Assembly (NCBI RefSeq): GCF_041687215.1 | Contig: NZ_JAWLCI010000011.1 | Coordinates: forward strand, 1 to 64,000 | Origin: Mariniphaga sp041687215 | Lineage (GTDB): Bacteria; Bacteroidota; Bacteroidia; Bacteroidales; Prolixibacteraceae | Direction of reading: 5' to 3' | DNA: 64,000 nucleotides | Shown: positions 44,252-53,267 of the stretch, piece after piece | Numbering within the stretch: the first letter of the stretch is position 1 | Layout of the letters: each line of letters opens with the position of its first letter | Notes under the pieces: generated by a model | Seen by the model: the letters and a program-made list of their open reading frames with translations, nothing else | Databases searched by the model: none | Told to the model about the DNA's origin: nothing | Made by a program: the position numbers and the translations under genes

Positions 44252-45692
44252 CCTTTTTTTCAATTCGCTCATAAGCGCCAAGGTCGGGGCCGTCGTCAGA
44301 AAGTCGGTCTTTATTCAGAATATCCGTGGGGAATAATTTGCCATAATCAGGATTTCCGATGTCTTTTGCAGCCGAGAGGGTATCCAATTCATAAATATAA
44401 TCATCATACGGATCCATAAACAGTGGATTGAATTCTTCGCCTTTCCATACATTTTTGTAATGGTCTTTATTTGAGGTATTAAATGTGTCGGGAACCTGTA
44501 TAATACAATGGTCAAAGAAATAATTAAAGGCTTTTTCTTCGTTTTTGCCCAATTCTATTTCCATCTGGTTATTCCCGTAAATAATGCTGTTTCCAAAAAA
44601 TGCCTTTTCCAAATCTCCGGTATGTGTCACTTTTGAACCATCTGCCGATTCAATGACCAATGCGTTGGAAAGTACCAATGACGCCGTTTTTCGCACCCGT
44701 GAAGTATATCCACCCCAGTAATTGGCAATGGTGGTATGGTAAAATTCATATTCTCCGCCAACCAGCAATGCAGCAGCATAGAAACCGCAATTTGCAATTA
44801 CGTTGTTGTACCCCGAAATTTTTGATTTCATGGCAAATAATCCGGCATAGGCCATGTTTTCAATTTTTGAGTTTGAAAGTTCGAGCGTGGCGTAACCTTC
44901 ATCTTCAATTGTTCCTACCTGCAATCCAATATTCGCATTTTTAATGTTGGTGAAATTGAATACATTATCGTGGCTGCCCGAAAAGAGAATAATTCCGTTC
45001 CACTGGTCTGGTATGTTTTTGTAAGTATCTTCGAGCCTGTCAGCAGTAAAAAGTATCTGGTTTTGAAAATTCCCCTCTGCAATCACATTTCCCCTTACAT
45101 AAAGTCCAGCATCTTTGTGAAAATAAATTCTGGTACCTGGCTCAATGGTTAAAGTTGAAGTGCTGTCAACATAAGCATAATCGTAAACCAGGTAAGGCTT
45201 TTCTGCAGTCCAGGTTGTTGTGCCAATGTTTTCGCTTTTAATCAGTTTAAAATCCTGACCATAGGCAATCAGTTTAATGTTTTGCCGGGTTGTATTGGTT
45301 GTAAATTCTATTGAATCCTGAACAACCATGGGCAGGTTTTGTCCATTTGGATCAATGGTAACTTCCACAAAAATAAAAATACTATCGCGCGCAGGTACTT
45401 CTACTTCATAAACTTCATTGGAAGATTCTCCGTTTACATTCAGCCTGAAATTTGAAAATTCGCCTCCGGCAACCCGAATACGGCCAATAAGAATATTTTC
45501 GTCGTAAGGATTGTATATTTTCAGATTTTGAGTTGTTGAACCAATGGTCGTGAAAATGGTATCAAACATTACCGTATCAACAGAAAACCTAAGTTGTGCA
45601 TCGGGTGAATTCAAATATCCCTCATCTTCGCATGAAAACAGCGAAAAAGCCACGAAAGCCACAAGCAATATTTGAAGCAGATACCTTTTCAA
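44241..45692 (-). CDS. Lipoprotein with right-handed beta-helix region
   Basis: A 483-residue lipoprotein (SLFSC, lipidated C21). The N-terminal part (about 40-150) is a beta-sandwich resembling choice-of-anchor domains (SVDTVMFDTIFTTIGSTTQN); the central part (about 190-400) shows parallel beta-helix spacing (LTIEPGTRIYFHKDAGLYV, then ANIGLQVGTIE). The C-terminus has DDGPDLGAYE, a motif frequent in choice-of-anchor Q proteins. The protein is predicted at the cell surface; ligand or role unknown. It is translationally coupled to the downstream exonuclease-like gene. A -7-like TATATTTG lies on its strand at 45747-45740. Confidence 0.8.
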   Translation of the reverse strand: MKRYLLQILLVAFVAFSLFSCEDEGYLNSPDAQLRFSVDTVMFDTIFTTIGSTTQNLKIYNPYDENILIGRIRVAGGEFSNFRLNVNGESSNEVYEVEVPARDSIFIFVEVTIDPNGQNLPMVVQDSIEFTTNTTRQNIKLIAYGQDFKLIKSENIGTTTWTAEKPYLVYDYAYVDSTSTLTIEPGTRIYFHKDAGLYVRGNVIAEGNFQNQILFTADRLEDTYKNIPDQWNGIILFSGSHDNVFNFTNIKNANIGLQVGTIEDEGYATLELSNSKIENMAYAGLFAMKSKISGYNNVIANCGFYAAALLVGGEYEFYHTTIANYWGGYTSRVRKTASLVLSNALVIESADGSKVTHTGDLEKAFFGNSIIYGNNQMEIELGKNEEKAFNYFFDHCIIQVPDTFNTSNKDHYKNVWKGEEFNPLFMDPYDDYIYELDTLSAAKDIGNPDYGKLFPTDILNKDRLSDDGPDLGAYERIEKKDEK

Positions 45693-45799
45693 TTCCCCAG
45701 TTTTTAATGCTACAACGGATTTTATGCCATCTTATTCTGCAAATATAACAAATCAATTTACAAAATTTAACATTTATTTGCAACTATTCATATTTTAAT

Positions 45800-47236
45800 T
45801 CATTTTTTTGAAATGACCCACAATCCTAAACATGTTAATAAGCCGTTTAGGATTAAAAGTTCAAATCCGAATTTGTACCCGTGAAAAAGTACTTCAGAAT
45901 AGACAGAAATAACATAGCACAAAACGGGTGAAATTATTGCTACAACCGGAACCCATTTATCTTTAATATTTTTTTTGGTGTACATGCCAAACACAAACAA
46001 ACCCAGAATTGGCCCATAGGTATAACCAGCCACTGTAAAAACTGCAACTACCACACTTTCGTTGCTGATGGCCCTGAACACCAAAATTATTGCTGCCAGT
46101 AAAACGGAAAACAGCAGGTGTGCCCTTTTTTTAATGCGTCTTCTTTGTGTCTCTTCGTATTTATCAATTTTTAAGAAATCAACACTAAATGAGGTGGTCA
46201 GCGCAGTTAGTGCCGAGTCGGCACTGGAATATGCTGCCGCAGTAATTCCCAACAGAAATGCAATGCCAACCGCTAAACTTAAATGGTTCAGTGCAATTAA
46301 CGGATACAAGTCATCCGTATTTTCAGGAATTTGAATACCGGTTTCATGGGCAAAAATATACAGTAAAACCCCCAGGCAAAGGAAAAGAAAAACAGCCGCC
46401 AAAAACGATAAACTGAAAACTACCATGTTTTTTTGCGCCTCTTTTTTGTTTTTACAAGTTAGGTTTTTTTGCATCATGTCCTGGTCCATCCCAACCATAA
46501 CAATGGTTATAAACATTCCGGCAAAAAATTGCTTGAAAAAATTATTCCCACTGCGCCAGTCCCAAAAGAATATTTTCGAAGTTGGTTCAGCAGAAATTCG
46601 TTCAGCAAGTGAAAAAAAATCGAGATTAAGTGAGCGGCTTATTGATATGATGGTAAATATTACGGCACTCACCAGAAAAAGAGTTTGCAGTGTATCTGTC
46701 CAAACTATGGTTTTTATTCCGCCTTTAAACGTGTAAACCCATATTAGGGCAATAGTAACCAAAACAGTTATTGAAAAGGGAATATTGAACGTATCGAAAA
46801 ATGCAATTTGCAATACCGTAGCTACCAAATACAACCGAAATGCAGCGCCAATAAGTTTTGAAATAAGGAAGAAAAACGAACCGGTTTTGTAGGATGAATT
46901 TCCGAAACGCTGGTCTAGAAACGAATAGATGGAAACCAGGTTGAGCCTGTAATAGAGCGGGAGTAAAATTCCAGCCACAAGCCAGTACCCGACAATGTTT
47001 CCAAAAATAAATTGCAAATAGGAAAAAGCTGAATTGCCCACTTCGCCGGGTACAGAAATAAACGTTACTCCCGAAAGAGTTGCCCCAACCATGCCAAAGG
47101 CAACAAGGAACCAGGGCGATTTTCGGTTGGCTGTAAAAAATGCCTGGGTATCAGCATCTCGCGAGGTAAGCCAGGATATGCCAACCAATACTAAAAAATA
47201 ACCTAATACAAGACTTAGAACGAGGTAGGGATTCAT
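45800..47236 (-). CDS. Sodium:solute symporter (SSS family)
   Basis: A 478-residue carrier with about 13 transmembrane helices. The family signature is visible in FGMVGATLSGVTFISVPGEVG near the N-terminus and LLGITAAAYSSADSALTALTTSFSVDF (residues about 340-365). Sodium-driven uptake of a sugar, amino sugar, amino acid or vitamin is expected. It starts 2 bp after the NamZ-like hydrolase gene, so the two are one transcript; a plausible substrate is therefore a product of that hydrolase, such as N-acetylmuramic acid, though no sequence feature proves it. Confidence 0.88.
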   Translation of the reverse strand: MNPYLVLSLVLGYFLVLVGISWLTSRDADTQAFFTANRKSPWFLVAFGMVGATLSGVTFISVPGEVGNSAFSYLQFIFGNIVGYWLVAGILLPLYYRLNLVSIYSFLDQRFGNSSYKTGSFFFLISKLIGAAFRLYLVATVLQIAFFDTFNIPFSITVLVTIALIWVYTFKGGIKTIVWTDTLQTLFLVSAVIFTIISISRSLNLDFFSLAERISAEPTSKIFFWDWRSGNNFFKQFFAGMFITIVMVGMDQDMMQKNLTCKNKKEAQKNMVVFSLSFLAAVFLFLCLGVLLYIFAHETGIQIPENTDDLYPLIALNHLSLAVGIAFLLGITAAAYSSADSALTALTTSFSVDFLKIDKYEETQRRRIKKRAHLLFSVLLAAIILVFRAISNESVVVAVFTVAGYTYGPILGLFVFGMYTKKNIKDKWVPVVAIISPVLCYVISVYSEVLFHGYKFGFELLILNGLLTCLGLWVISKK

Positions 47237-47238
47237 AA

Positions 47239-48408
47239 CTATTCAAAATCGGGATAGAGTAAATATTTTTTTCTTATTCGTTTATATTTTTCCAGTTCGG
47301 GCTGCCAGCTTTGTACAATTTCTGCCTCGGAAAGCCCTTGCCTGATTTGCTGAATGAGTTTATCTGTTCCGGCAAGCAGGTTTAACCAGCGTTCGCGGGT
47401 AAGAAATTCTTCTTCGTTCTCATACTTCTGGTAAAAATCAAGAAAGAATTTCAGTGTAAATTGTGGTACTTCTTCGAGTTGTCTTAAATCAGCACCATAA
47501 CAAACTTTTCCCTCGTTGAGCGGTTTTAGGGCTGCGTTAGGAATACTTCGGGGAGTAAAGCTGAAATCTCCCAGTTCTGGTTTTAACCCACCCAATACCT
47601 GAAAAGGAAAATCGGTACCACGCCCAACACTTACGCTGGTTGCTTCGAAAAAACAGAGGGAAGGATAGAGCCGTACTGCCAAATCGTTGGGTAGATTAGG
47701 CGATGGCGCAACGGGCAGGGAATAAGCCATCTGATGCGAATAATTGGCCACTGGAATTATTGTAAGCTCACACCGTTTCTCATTTTCCAGCCATTTTTCA
47801 CCATTAATCATTTGAGCCAGTTCGCCAACGGTACATCCATGAACAAGAGCGATGGGGTGCATTCCCACAAACGACTTATATTCAGTTTTCAGTATCGGAC
47901 CTGCAACATAATCGCCATTGGGGTTTGGCCGGTCGAAAACAACGAGCGGTTTATTGTTTTCAGCACAGGCTTCCATTACAAGGTGAAGCGTTGAAATGTA
48001 AGTGTAAAACCTGCATCCCACATCCTGAATGTCAAAAATAAGCAAATCGAGATCGGCCAAATGTTCCGGCAAAGGTTTGCGCGTATCGCCGTAGAGTGAA
48101 ACCACCGGAACGCCTGTTTTACTGTCAACACCGTCTTTAATTAATTCGCCCGCCGAAGCATCGCCCCGGAACCCATGCTCGGGAGCGAATATTTTAACCA
48201 CTTCAATGTTTTGTGCCCGTAAAAAATCGATAAGATGAACTTCTCCAACAAGCGAGGTATGGTTTACTACCAATCCAACTTTTTTATTTTGAAGTAGATA
48301 GATGTAGTTTTCCGGTTGTTCGGCACCTGTTTTTAATTCTGTTTTGGATTGCGCGTTGCAGGAAAAGGAAAACAGGATTACCGCAAGAAAACCAATTCTT
48401 TTCAGCAT
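47239..48408 (-). CDS. Exo-beta-N-acetylmuramidase NamZ-like lipoprotein (DUF1343)
   Basis: A 389-residue DUF1343 protein with a lipobox-type signal (FSFSC, C17). Motifs of the family are present: KVGLVVNHTSLVG, IFAPEHGFRGDASAGE, PVVSLYGDTRKP, FDIQDVGCRFYTYISTL, FDRPNPNG and SVGRGTDFPFQVLG. A Bacillus member (NamZ) releases terminal MurNAc from peptidoglycan fragments, which would be a cell-wall salvage role here. The neighbouring symporter supports a scavenging unit. Surface or periplasmic location follows from the lipobox. Confidence 0.88.
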   Translation of the reverse strand: MLKRIGFLAVILFSFSCNAQSKTELKTGAEQPENYIYLLQNKKVGLVVNHTSLVGEVHLIDFLRAQNIEVVKIFAPEHGFRGDASAGELIKDGVDSKTGVPVVSLYGDTRKPLPEHLADLDLLIFDIQDVGCRFYTYISTLHLVMEACAENNKPLVVFDRPNPNGDYVAGPILKTEYKSFVGMHPIALVHGCTVGELAQMINGEKWLENEKRCELTIIPVANYSHQMAYSLPVAPSPNLPNDLAVRLYPSLCFFEATSVSVGRGTDFPFQVLGGLKPELGDFSFTPRSIPNAALKPLNEGKVCYGADLRQLEEVPQFTLKFFLDFYQKYENEEEFLTRERWLNLLAGTDKLIQQIRQGLSEAEIVQSWQPELEKYKRIRKKYLLYPDFE

Positions 48409-48469
48409 GGCATAATTTTTTTAATTCTGATGGCTAAAATACCATTTGAAAAATCGAAAACCTAAAAAA

Positions 48470-49348
48470 TTAGTGTGTATTTCCGAAGGGAATTGTAAAA
48501 CCGAGCCATGGAATAGCAATCAATCCGGCGTCTGCTCCAACAGGCATGAACAGCCCAAAGTCCAGTGCGGCCTTTTTTATAATCCAGCGTGCGCCGCCAC
48601 TAATTATTCCTCCTCCGCTTTCAGCAAAACCAATGTAGTAATTTTCAGAAAGGAAGTACCACCGGGATGAAAGCCTGAACATTCCGCAAAAATTAATGAG
48701 TGGACTGGAAGCCCATTCACCTCCTGCAAAACCATATCCCAAACCAATACTTATATTGTTATCAGGCGTTCCGAAAGTTGAAACCCCATACAAAATACCA
48801 AAAGTTGCATCCGATTCTCCCAAAATTGTTCCTGCTAAAGCACCGGCTCCAAGGTTGAATTTATTTTTTTCGAGGGGAAACGATAATTTCGGGTTGATTA
48901 AGACTGGTGTGGGACCTCCACCAAATAAAAAAAGCGGAATAACTGTTGCTCCAATGGAAAAGTTATCTGTAATTCCATAAGCGAACTGATTCCAAAGTAC
49001 CCATATGTTTTGGTAATATCCTTCTCCTTTTTTTAATCCGTAGCCATTGGGAGCCCAAAAATACCGTGTTGACTGTGGATTTGGAAACCAAAGCTCTCCA
49101 TCCTTATACTGGTTTGGCAAAATTTCTTTTTGAGAAATAATGTCTTTGGTTAGAATGGAAATTTCTCCAAGATTTTCGGTTAAAAGAACAACTTTGGCAG
49201 TATCCTGGCTGGTTATTCTGCCAACAAATTCATTCCCGTCGCGGGTTTCAATTCTGACTAAGGTTGAGTCAGTTTCATTTTGTGCAACTACCTGGTTCAT
49301 GGTTGGAGCCAGCAAAAAAATGAATAAAAGGAGTTTTACCTTTTTCAT
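48470..49348 (-). CDS. Predicted outer-membrane beta-barrel protein of unknown function
   Basis: A 292-residue protein with a signal peptide (KKVKLLLFIFLLAPTMNQVVAQ). The first 75 residues (TRDGNEFVGRITSQDTAKV then GEISILTKDIISQKEI) look like a small beta-barrel domain related to those in lipopolysaccharide or porin-linked proteins of the phylum; the remainder is a series of Gly/Phe-rich strands (GFAGGEWASSPLINF, YYIGFAESGGGIISGG) typical of a membrane barrel. I do not recognise a named family with certainty. It is a single gene, preceded by an unusual inverted-repeat stretch. Confidence 0.7.
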   Translation of the reverse strand: MKKVKLLLFIFLLAPTMNQVVAQNETDSTLVRIETRDGNEFVGRITSQDTAKVVLLTENLGEISILTKDIISQKEILPNQYKDGELWFPNPQSTRYFWAPNGYGLKKGEGYYQNIWVLWNQFAYGITDNFSIGATVIPLFLFGGGPTPVLINPKLSFPLEKNKFNLGAGALAGTILGESDATFGILYGVSTFGTPDNNISIGLGYGFAGGEWASSPLINFCGMFRLSSRWYFLSENYYIGFAESGGGIISGGARWIIKKAALDFGLFMPVGADAGLIAIPWLGFTIPFGNTH

Positions 49349-49621
49349 GCCATAAATTTTAAATTTCACTTAACCCGAATAATCCAAGAATTATTCCTGT
49401 CTCCGACAACGACTAAGATTACGTAAAAACTTTTTTTAAAAGTTTAACTTCCCCGAATCAACTTCGGGGCAGGCTATCTAAGTCGGGATTAACCTGCATT
49501 TCATTCATTACAAACAAAATTTATGAATAATGCAGGTTAAAATATATGCTTTGAAAGGTAAGGATATTTTGAATTGAAGGCAATACCAAAAATGGAGAAT
49601 TAGCAAATATTAATTGGGAAG
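49349..49621. other. Intergenic stretch with several inverted repeats, no gene seen
   Basis: Three dyads lie between the helicase gene and the barrel gene: AAACTTTT/AAAAGTTT (49427-49445), CCCCGAA/TTCGGGG (49451-49469, 5-nt loop), and an 11-bp perfect pair TAACCTGCATT/AATGCAGGTTA (49490-49539). None is followed by a T-run on the helicase strand except the first, which is itself T-rich. The group may be processing or termination structures or remnants of a mobile element. Confidence 0.5.
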
Positions 49622-50878
49622 CTATTTGTTTTTCTGACCTGATGGCCGGCTTTTGAATTTTTTTCCTCCGTCTTTTCCTTTTTTGCTGTTATTGAATTTT
49701 TTTCGACGAAATTTTCCAGATGATTTTCCTGGTTTCCAATCTGGGCCCTGACCCAAACCTTCAGGTAACGGAAGTTTAATTACTTCCCGCTCAATGAGCT
49801 GTTCAATCTGTTGGAATTTTCCCATGTCTTTGTCGTTCACCAGAGTCAGGGCCACACCGGTGGCATCGGCACGGGCAGTTCGGCCCACGCGGTGCACGTA
49901 GTCTTCTGCATCGTGTGGAACATCAAAATTGATAATGAGGTTAATTTCCTTAATGTCGATTCCGCGGCTAAGCACATCGGTTGCAACCAAAATTCGTGTT
50001 CGGCGTGCTTTAAATCCCTGAAGTACTTTTTCCCGATCGGTTTGCTCCAAATCAGATGAAATGGGTTCAACCGACATGTTATTTTTTTTCAGCGACCGGG
50101 CCAGTTCGTTCACTTTTACTTTGGTGGAACAAAAAATAAGAATGCTGTTATATTCCGGTTTATCGGCAAGCAAGTGATTAATGAGATCAATCTTTTGGTT
50201 TTCGTAACACAGGTAAGCTGCCTGCAAAACTCCTTCAGCCGGTTTCGACATGGAAATGTTTATTTCCTTTGGATTAACCAGAATTTTTGAGGCCAGTGTT
50301 CTGATTTTAGGCGCCATGGTTGCGCTAAACATGAGTGTTTGTCGTTTTTTTGGCAAAAAAGAAATGATTTTCAGAATGTCTTCATGAAACCCGATGTCGA
50401 GCATGCGGTCGGCTTCATCGAGAATAAGGTATTTTATGGTATCAAATTTTACATATCCCAGGTTTAGGTGGGCAATAAGTTTACCGGGTGTGGCAATAAC
50501 AATGTCGCCACCCTGGGTGAGTGCCTTTTTTTGCTGGCCCCAGTCGTCGCCGTCGCTTCCTCCGTAAATGGCTATGGAATGAATTCCCAAACCGTATGCA
50601 ATTCCCTGAACCTGCTGATCAATTTGCATGGCCAGTTCGCGGGTGGGAACTAAAATTAATGTAGTTGTTTCACCGGCAGGATGTTCTAAAATTAAATCGA
50701 GAATAGGAATAACAAATGCTGCCGTTTTCCCGGTGCCTGTTTGGGCGCAGGCAATCATATCTTTTCCTGCAAGTATTTCAGGAATCGCTTGCTCCTGTAT
50801 CGGAGTTGTGTTTTTAAAACCCATGTACGAAATGGCATGGAGTATGTCGTCGTGTACGCCTAATTCAGAAAATTTCAT
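49622..50878 (-). CDS. DEAD-box RNA helicase (RhlE-like)
   Basis: A 418-residue DEAD-box helicase with all core motifs: Q-motif (GFKNTTPIQEQAIP), motif I AQTGTGKT, Ia PTRELAMQ, II DEAD, III SATMAP, V VATDVLSRGIDI and VI HRVGRTARA. The C-terminal tail (about 375-418) is strongly basic and low-complexity (FRRKKFNNSKKGKDGGKKF), as in RhlE types that aid ribosome assembly or mRNA decay. It has no signal peptide. It is transcribed alone, with 90 bp upstream before the divergent-free gap to the next gene. Confidence 0.94.
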   Translation of the reverse strand: MKFSELGVHDDILHAISYMGFKNTTPIQEQAIPEILAGKDMIACAQTGTGKTAAFVIPILDLILEHPAGETTTLILVPTRELAMQIDQQVQGIAYGLGIHSIAIYGGSDGDDWGQQKKALTQGGDIVIATPGKLIAHLNLGYVKFDTIKYLILDEADRMLDIGFHEDILKIISFLPKKRQTLMFSATMAPKIRTLASKILVNPKEINISMSKPAEGVLQAAYLCYENQKIDLINHLLADKPEYNSILIFCSTKVKVNELARSLKKNNMSVEPISSDLEQTDREKVLQGFKARRTRILVATDVLSRGIDIKEINLIINFDVPHDAEDYVHRVGRTARADATGVALTLVNDKDMGKFQQIEQLIEREVIKLPLPEGLGQGPDWKPGKSSGKFRRKKFNNSKKGKDGGKKFKSRPSGQKNK

Positions 50879-50969
50879 TCAATTCAATCATTTTTATTCT
50901 TTACTTGTTTGGGAAAAACATCTTGTTTTCTGAATGCAAAGTAAACTAAAATTATTGATTTATCGGGTT

Positions 50970-51929
50970 TTAAAAGTAAGTAAGAATTTTTTCGATGAGC
51001 TCCATTCCGGCGTGTTTTCCCTGATTTGAAAAAATCACTTTTCCATTGGTATCTGCAAGTTCAAGTTTTATTTCAGAGTCGATACTTTCTTTAATAATCC
51101 GGTTCATTTGGCCGGTAACAGGCGCTTTTAAGTTTCCACTGTTTTGCTGAACGGCCGTTACCTTTAACCTGTGTTTTTTATTTTGCATTTCAATTTGAAG
51201 TGTTTTTCCTGAAAATGAAAGTTTGGTGATTTTTGAATTGTTATAAGTAGCAAACAGGTAAAATTTTCCATTGAGGTATAAAAAACAAATGTGCCCGATA
51301 AAAAAACTGCCAAGCCAGGGAATTTTTGCCACCGAAAAAGTGAATGAGCAATTGGGGTGGTCAAACGTATTGCAGTGCAGCCAAATCCACGATTCAGGGA
51401 AGGATGTTCCCCAGTCTTTTTCGATGTAACCTGTGCCATCAGAGAAATCAACAGCATTGCCGTTTAGTTCAAGTTTTCCGGTTAATTGGTGCAAAACCGA
51501 ACCAATGCCGTGTTTACATTCCATAAAAGGAACAAATGAGTACCACCCCATAATTCCGGGAGAAAACATACTTTTCGGAAATTTAATCATTTCTGAATAG
51601 CTGATTTCCCCAGTAACCGAAATTTCAGGTGAGTCAATCTGAAGCACAATTCCTTTTTCGGAAAACCTGTTGTTTTCAATATTAACCTCCATTTTTTTTG
51701 TTGAATATTGAAATGCCGAAAGCGGATATTTTACGTATGCCGTTTGCCCCGAAATTCCATCGATAAACTGGATAAATGCATGTTTGTCGGTTTTATTCAG
51801 CGAAATGCCCGGGATAAATGAAAAAACATGCTGCCCGTTTTTGGCAACATGTTTAAAATACCATCCTTCGAAATAGTTTTTTTTATTTAAATCTCCCTGA
51901 AAAACCTCAGGCTTAAATAGTTTCATCAT
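50970..51929 (-). CDS. Tocopherol cyclase-like family protein
   Basis: A 319-residue protein of the tocopherol cyclase-like family (PF14249 type): the opening KPEVFQGDLNKKNYFEGWYF with its FEGWYFK core, then FSFIPGISL, GYIEKDWGTSFPESWIWLHC and FIGHICFLYLNGKFYLF. Plant cyclases close the chromanol ring of tocopherol; bacterial members such as this have no demonstrated substrate, and a lipid-binding role is as likely. The start is one of two adjacent ATGs (51929/51926), one base after the patatin stop, so the two genes are coupled. Confidence 0.82.
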   Translation of the reverse strand: MMKLFKPEVFQGDLNKKNYFEGWYFKHVAKNGQHVFSFIPGISLNKTDKHAFIQFIDGISGQTAYVKYPLSAFQYSTKKMEVNIENNRFSEKGIVLQIDSPEISVTGEISYSEMIKFPKSMFSPGIMGWYSFVPFMECKHGIGSVLHQLTGKLELNGNAVDFSDGTGYIEKDWGTSFPESWIWLHCNTFDHPNCSFTFSVAKIPWLGSFFIGHICFLYLNGKFYLFATYNNSKITKLSFSGKTLQIEMQNKKHRLKVTAVQQNSGNLKAPVTGQMNRIIKESIDSEIKLELADTNGKVIFSNQGKHAGMELIEKILTYF

Positions 51930-51930
51930 T

Positions 51931-53172
51931 TTATTCCCGAACTTTTTTATATCCTTCCCAATCGAATGATTTAATAAACTCAAGGCCTTTTTTCGCTCCC
52001 AGCAAAAACAATTTCTTTTTCTTTTCGTCCTCCATTTTAAAGTTTAACCAGTTAAATTCCTTGTCGGCATCAATAAAACAAATCAATTTTCTGAAGTCGG
52101 GATTTTGTAACAGGAACTCGTTGTCGGCGTCGTGGCGCATGGTGCTAATCATCGACCCAACAAATCCGCCCAGGTCGTCCACATCGGCAAACATTTCGCG
52201 ATAGGCGCTTAATTTAACACCAAATGTGGGTTTTCGGGGAATGGTTTTGGTTTTAGAGTGAAAAACATTGATTGGGAAATTAGAAATCATGCCGCCATCC
52301 ACAAATTTTGCTTTTTTAGGAATAGGTCCGAAATAATTGGTTTGTCTAATCCATTCACCTGTAGCCGGTTCTCCGGCATTGGGAATATCTTTTATTTCGA
52401 AAGGAACAAAAAAGAAAGGAACCGACATGGAAGCGCGAACCATTTTGGCCGGCGATATTTCATTTACTTTTTCTCCATAGTACAAATGGCCCATTTTAGG
52501 GAACAACACCTTCGATTGTGTGGTAACATCTGCAGCTATAATATGAGTTAAAGCCATTTCGTCGGTAATTGCTTCTCCTGTGCGACGGTTGATAAGGCCG
52601 GCAGGGTAATATTTACTGCTCCTTTTTTCAAGAAGGTCTTTAATGTTTGTAATTTTATTGGGCGATTCAATCAGAATTTTTTCAATCCACTCTTCAAAAG
52701 CTTTTCCGGGATTCAATCCAAGGTTTACAAACAAAGCCTGTTTCACTTTCCTGAAATTCCAGGCCAGTTTTCCCAAAACCCTTTTGAATGGAGTTCCGTC
52801 GATTACACGCTGAACAATATTTTTTAAAGCAGGATCTCCGTCAACAAACTCAAATAAATCCTGTTTGGCCAAAACATCGAGCACCTTTTTCGACTTTTCT
52901 TTGTCGATGGAATCAATTCCTGCAAGTACCAAGGTGTTAATGGCTCCGGCAGAGGTTCCGGCCAAATGGAAAAAGCGAATTCCGGCAAGTTCAAGAATAT
53001 AGGTGTAACCCACCAGAGCAATTCCCAAAACACCTCCGCCTTCCTGAACCAGGTCAACATACTGGTGGCCTTCTTCGTCAATTACATCTGAAAAAATCTT
53101 GTCTTTTAATCCTTCAGCTTCGCGCATCATTTGCTGAAATTCAGGCTGGTTGGTAAAATCTTCGTAAGTCAT
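51931..53172 (-). CDS. Patatin-like phospholipase
   Basis: A 413-residue patatin-type lipid acyl hydrolase. The oxyanion loop is EGGGVLGIALVG, the nucleophile elbow is GTSAG (serine at about position 94), and the catalytic aspartate is in VDGGMISNFPINVF. All three are conserved, so activity is expected on phospholipids or related esters. No signal peptide or transmembrane helix, so it is probably cytoplasmic or peripherally bound, unlike outer-membrane PlpD types. It is followed directly by the tocopherol cyclase-like gene, which suggests a shared lipid substrate (inference). Confidence 0.9.
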   Translation of the reverse strand: MTYEDFTNQPEFQQMMREAEGLKDKIFSDVIDEEGHQYVDLVQEGGGVLGIALVGYTYILELAGIRFFHLAGTSAGAINTLVLAGIDSIDKEKSKKVLDVLAKQDLFEFVDGDPALKNIVQRVIDGTPFKRVLGKLAWNFRKVKQALFVNLGLNPGKAFEEWIEKILIESPNKITNIKDLLEKRSSKYYPAGLINRRTGEAITDEMALTHIIAADVTTQSKVLFPKMGHLYYGEKVNEISPAKMVRASMSVPFFFVPFEIKDIPNAGEPATGEWIRQTNYFGPIPKKAKFVDGGMISNFPINVFHSKTKTIPRKPTFGVKLSAYREMFADVDDLGGFVGSMISTMRHDADNEFLLQNPDFRKLICFIDADKEFNWLNFKMEDEKKKKLFLLGAKKGLEFIKSFDWEGYKKVRE

Positions 53173-53267
53173 TTTATTTAAATTTTATTGAATTATAATA
53201 TCAGAGTAAAAGGTACAAAATTTACTTTATAGTTTTATTGGAGGGCGGAGGAAATTTTAGTGGAAAA

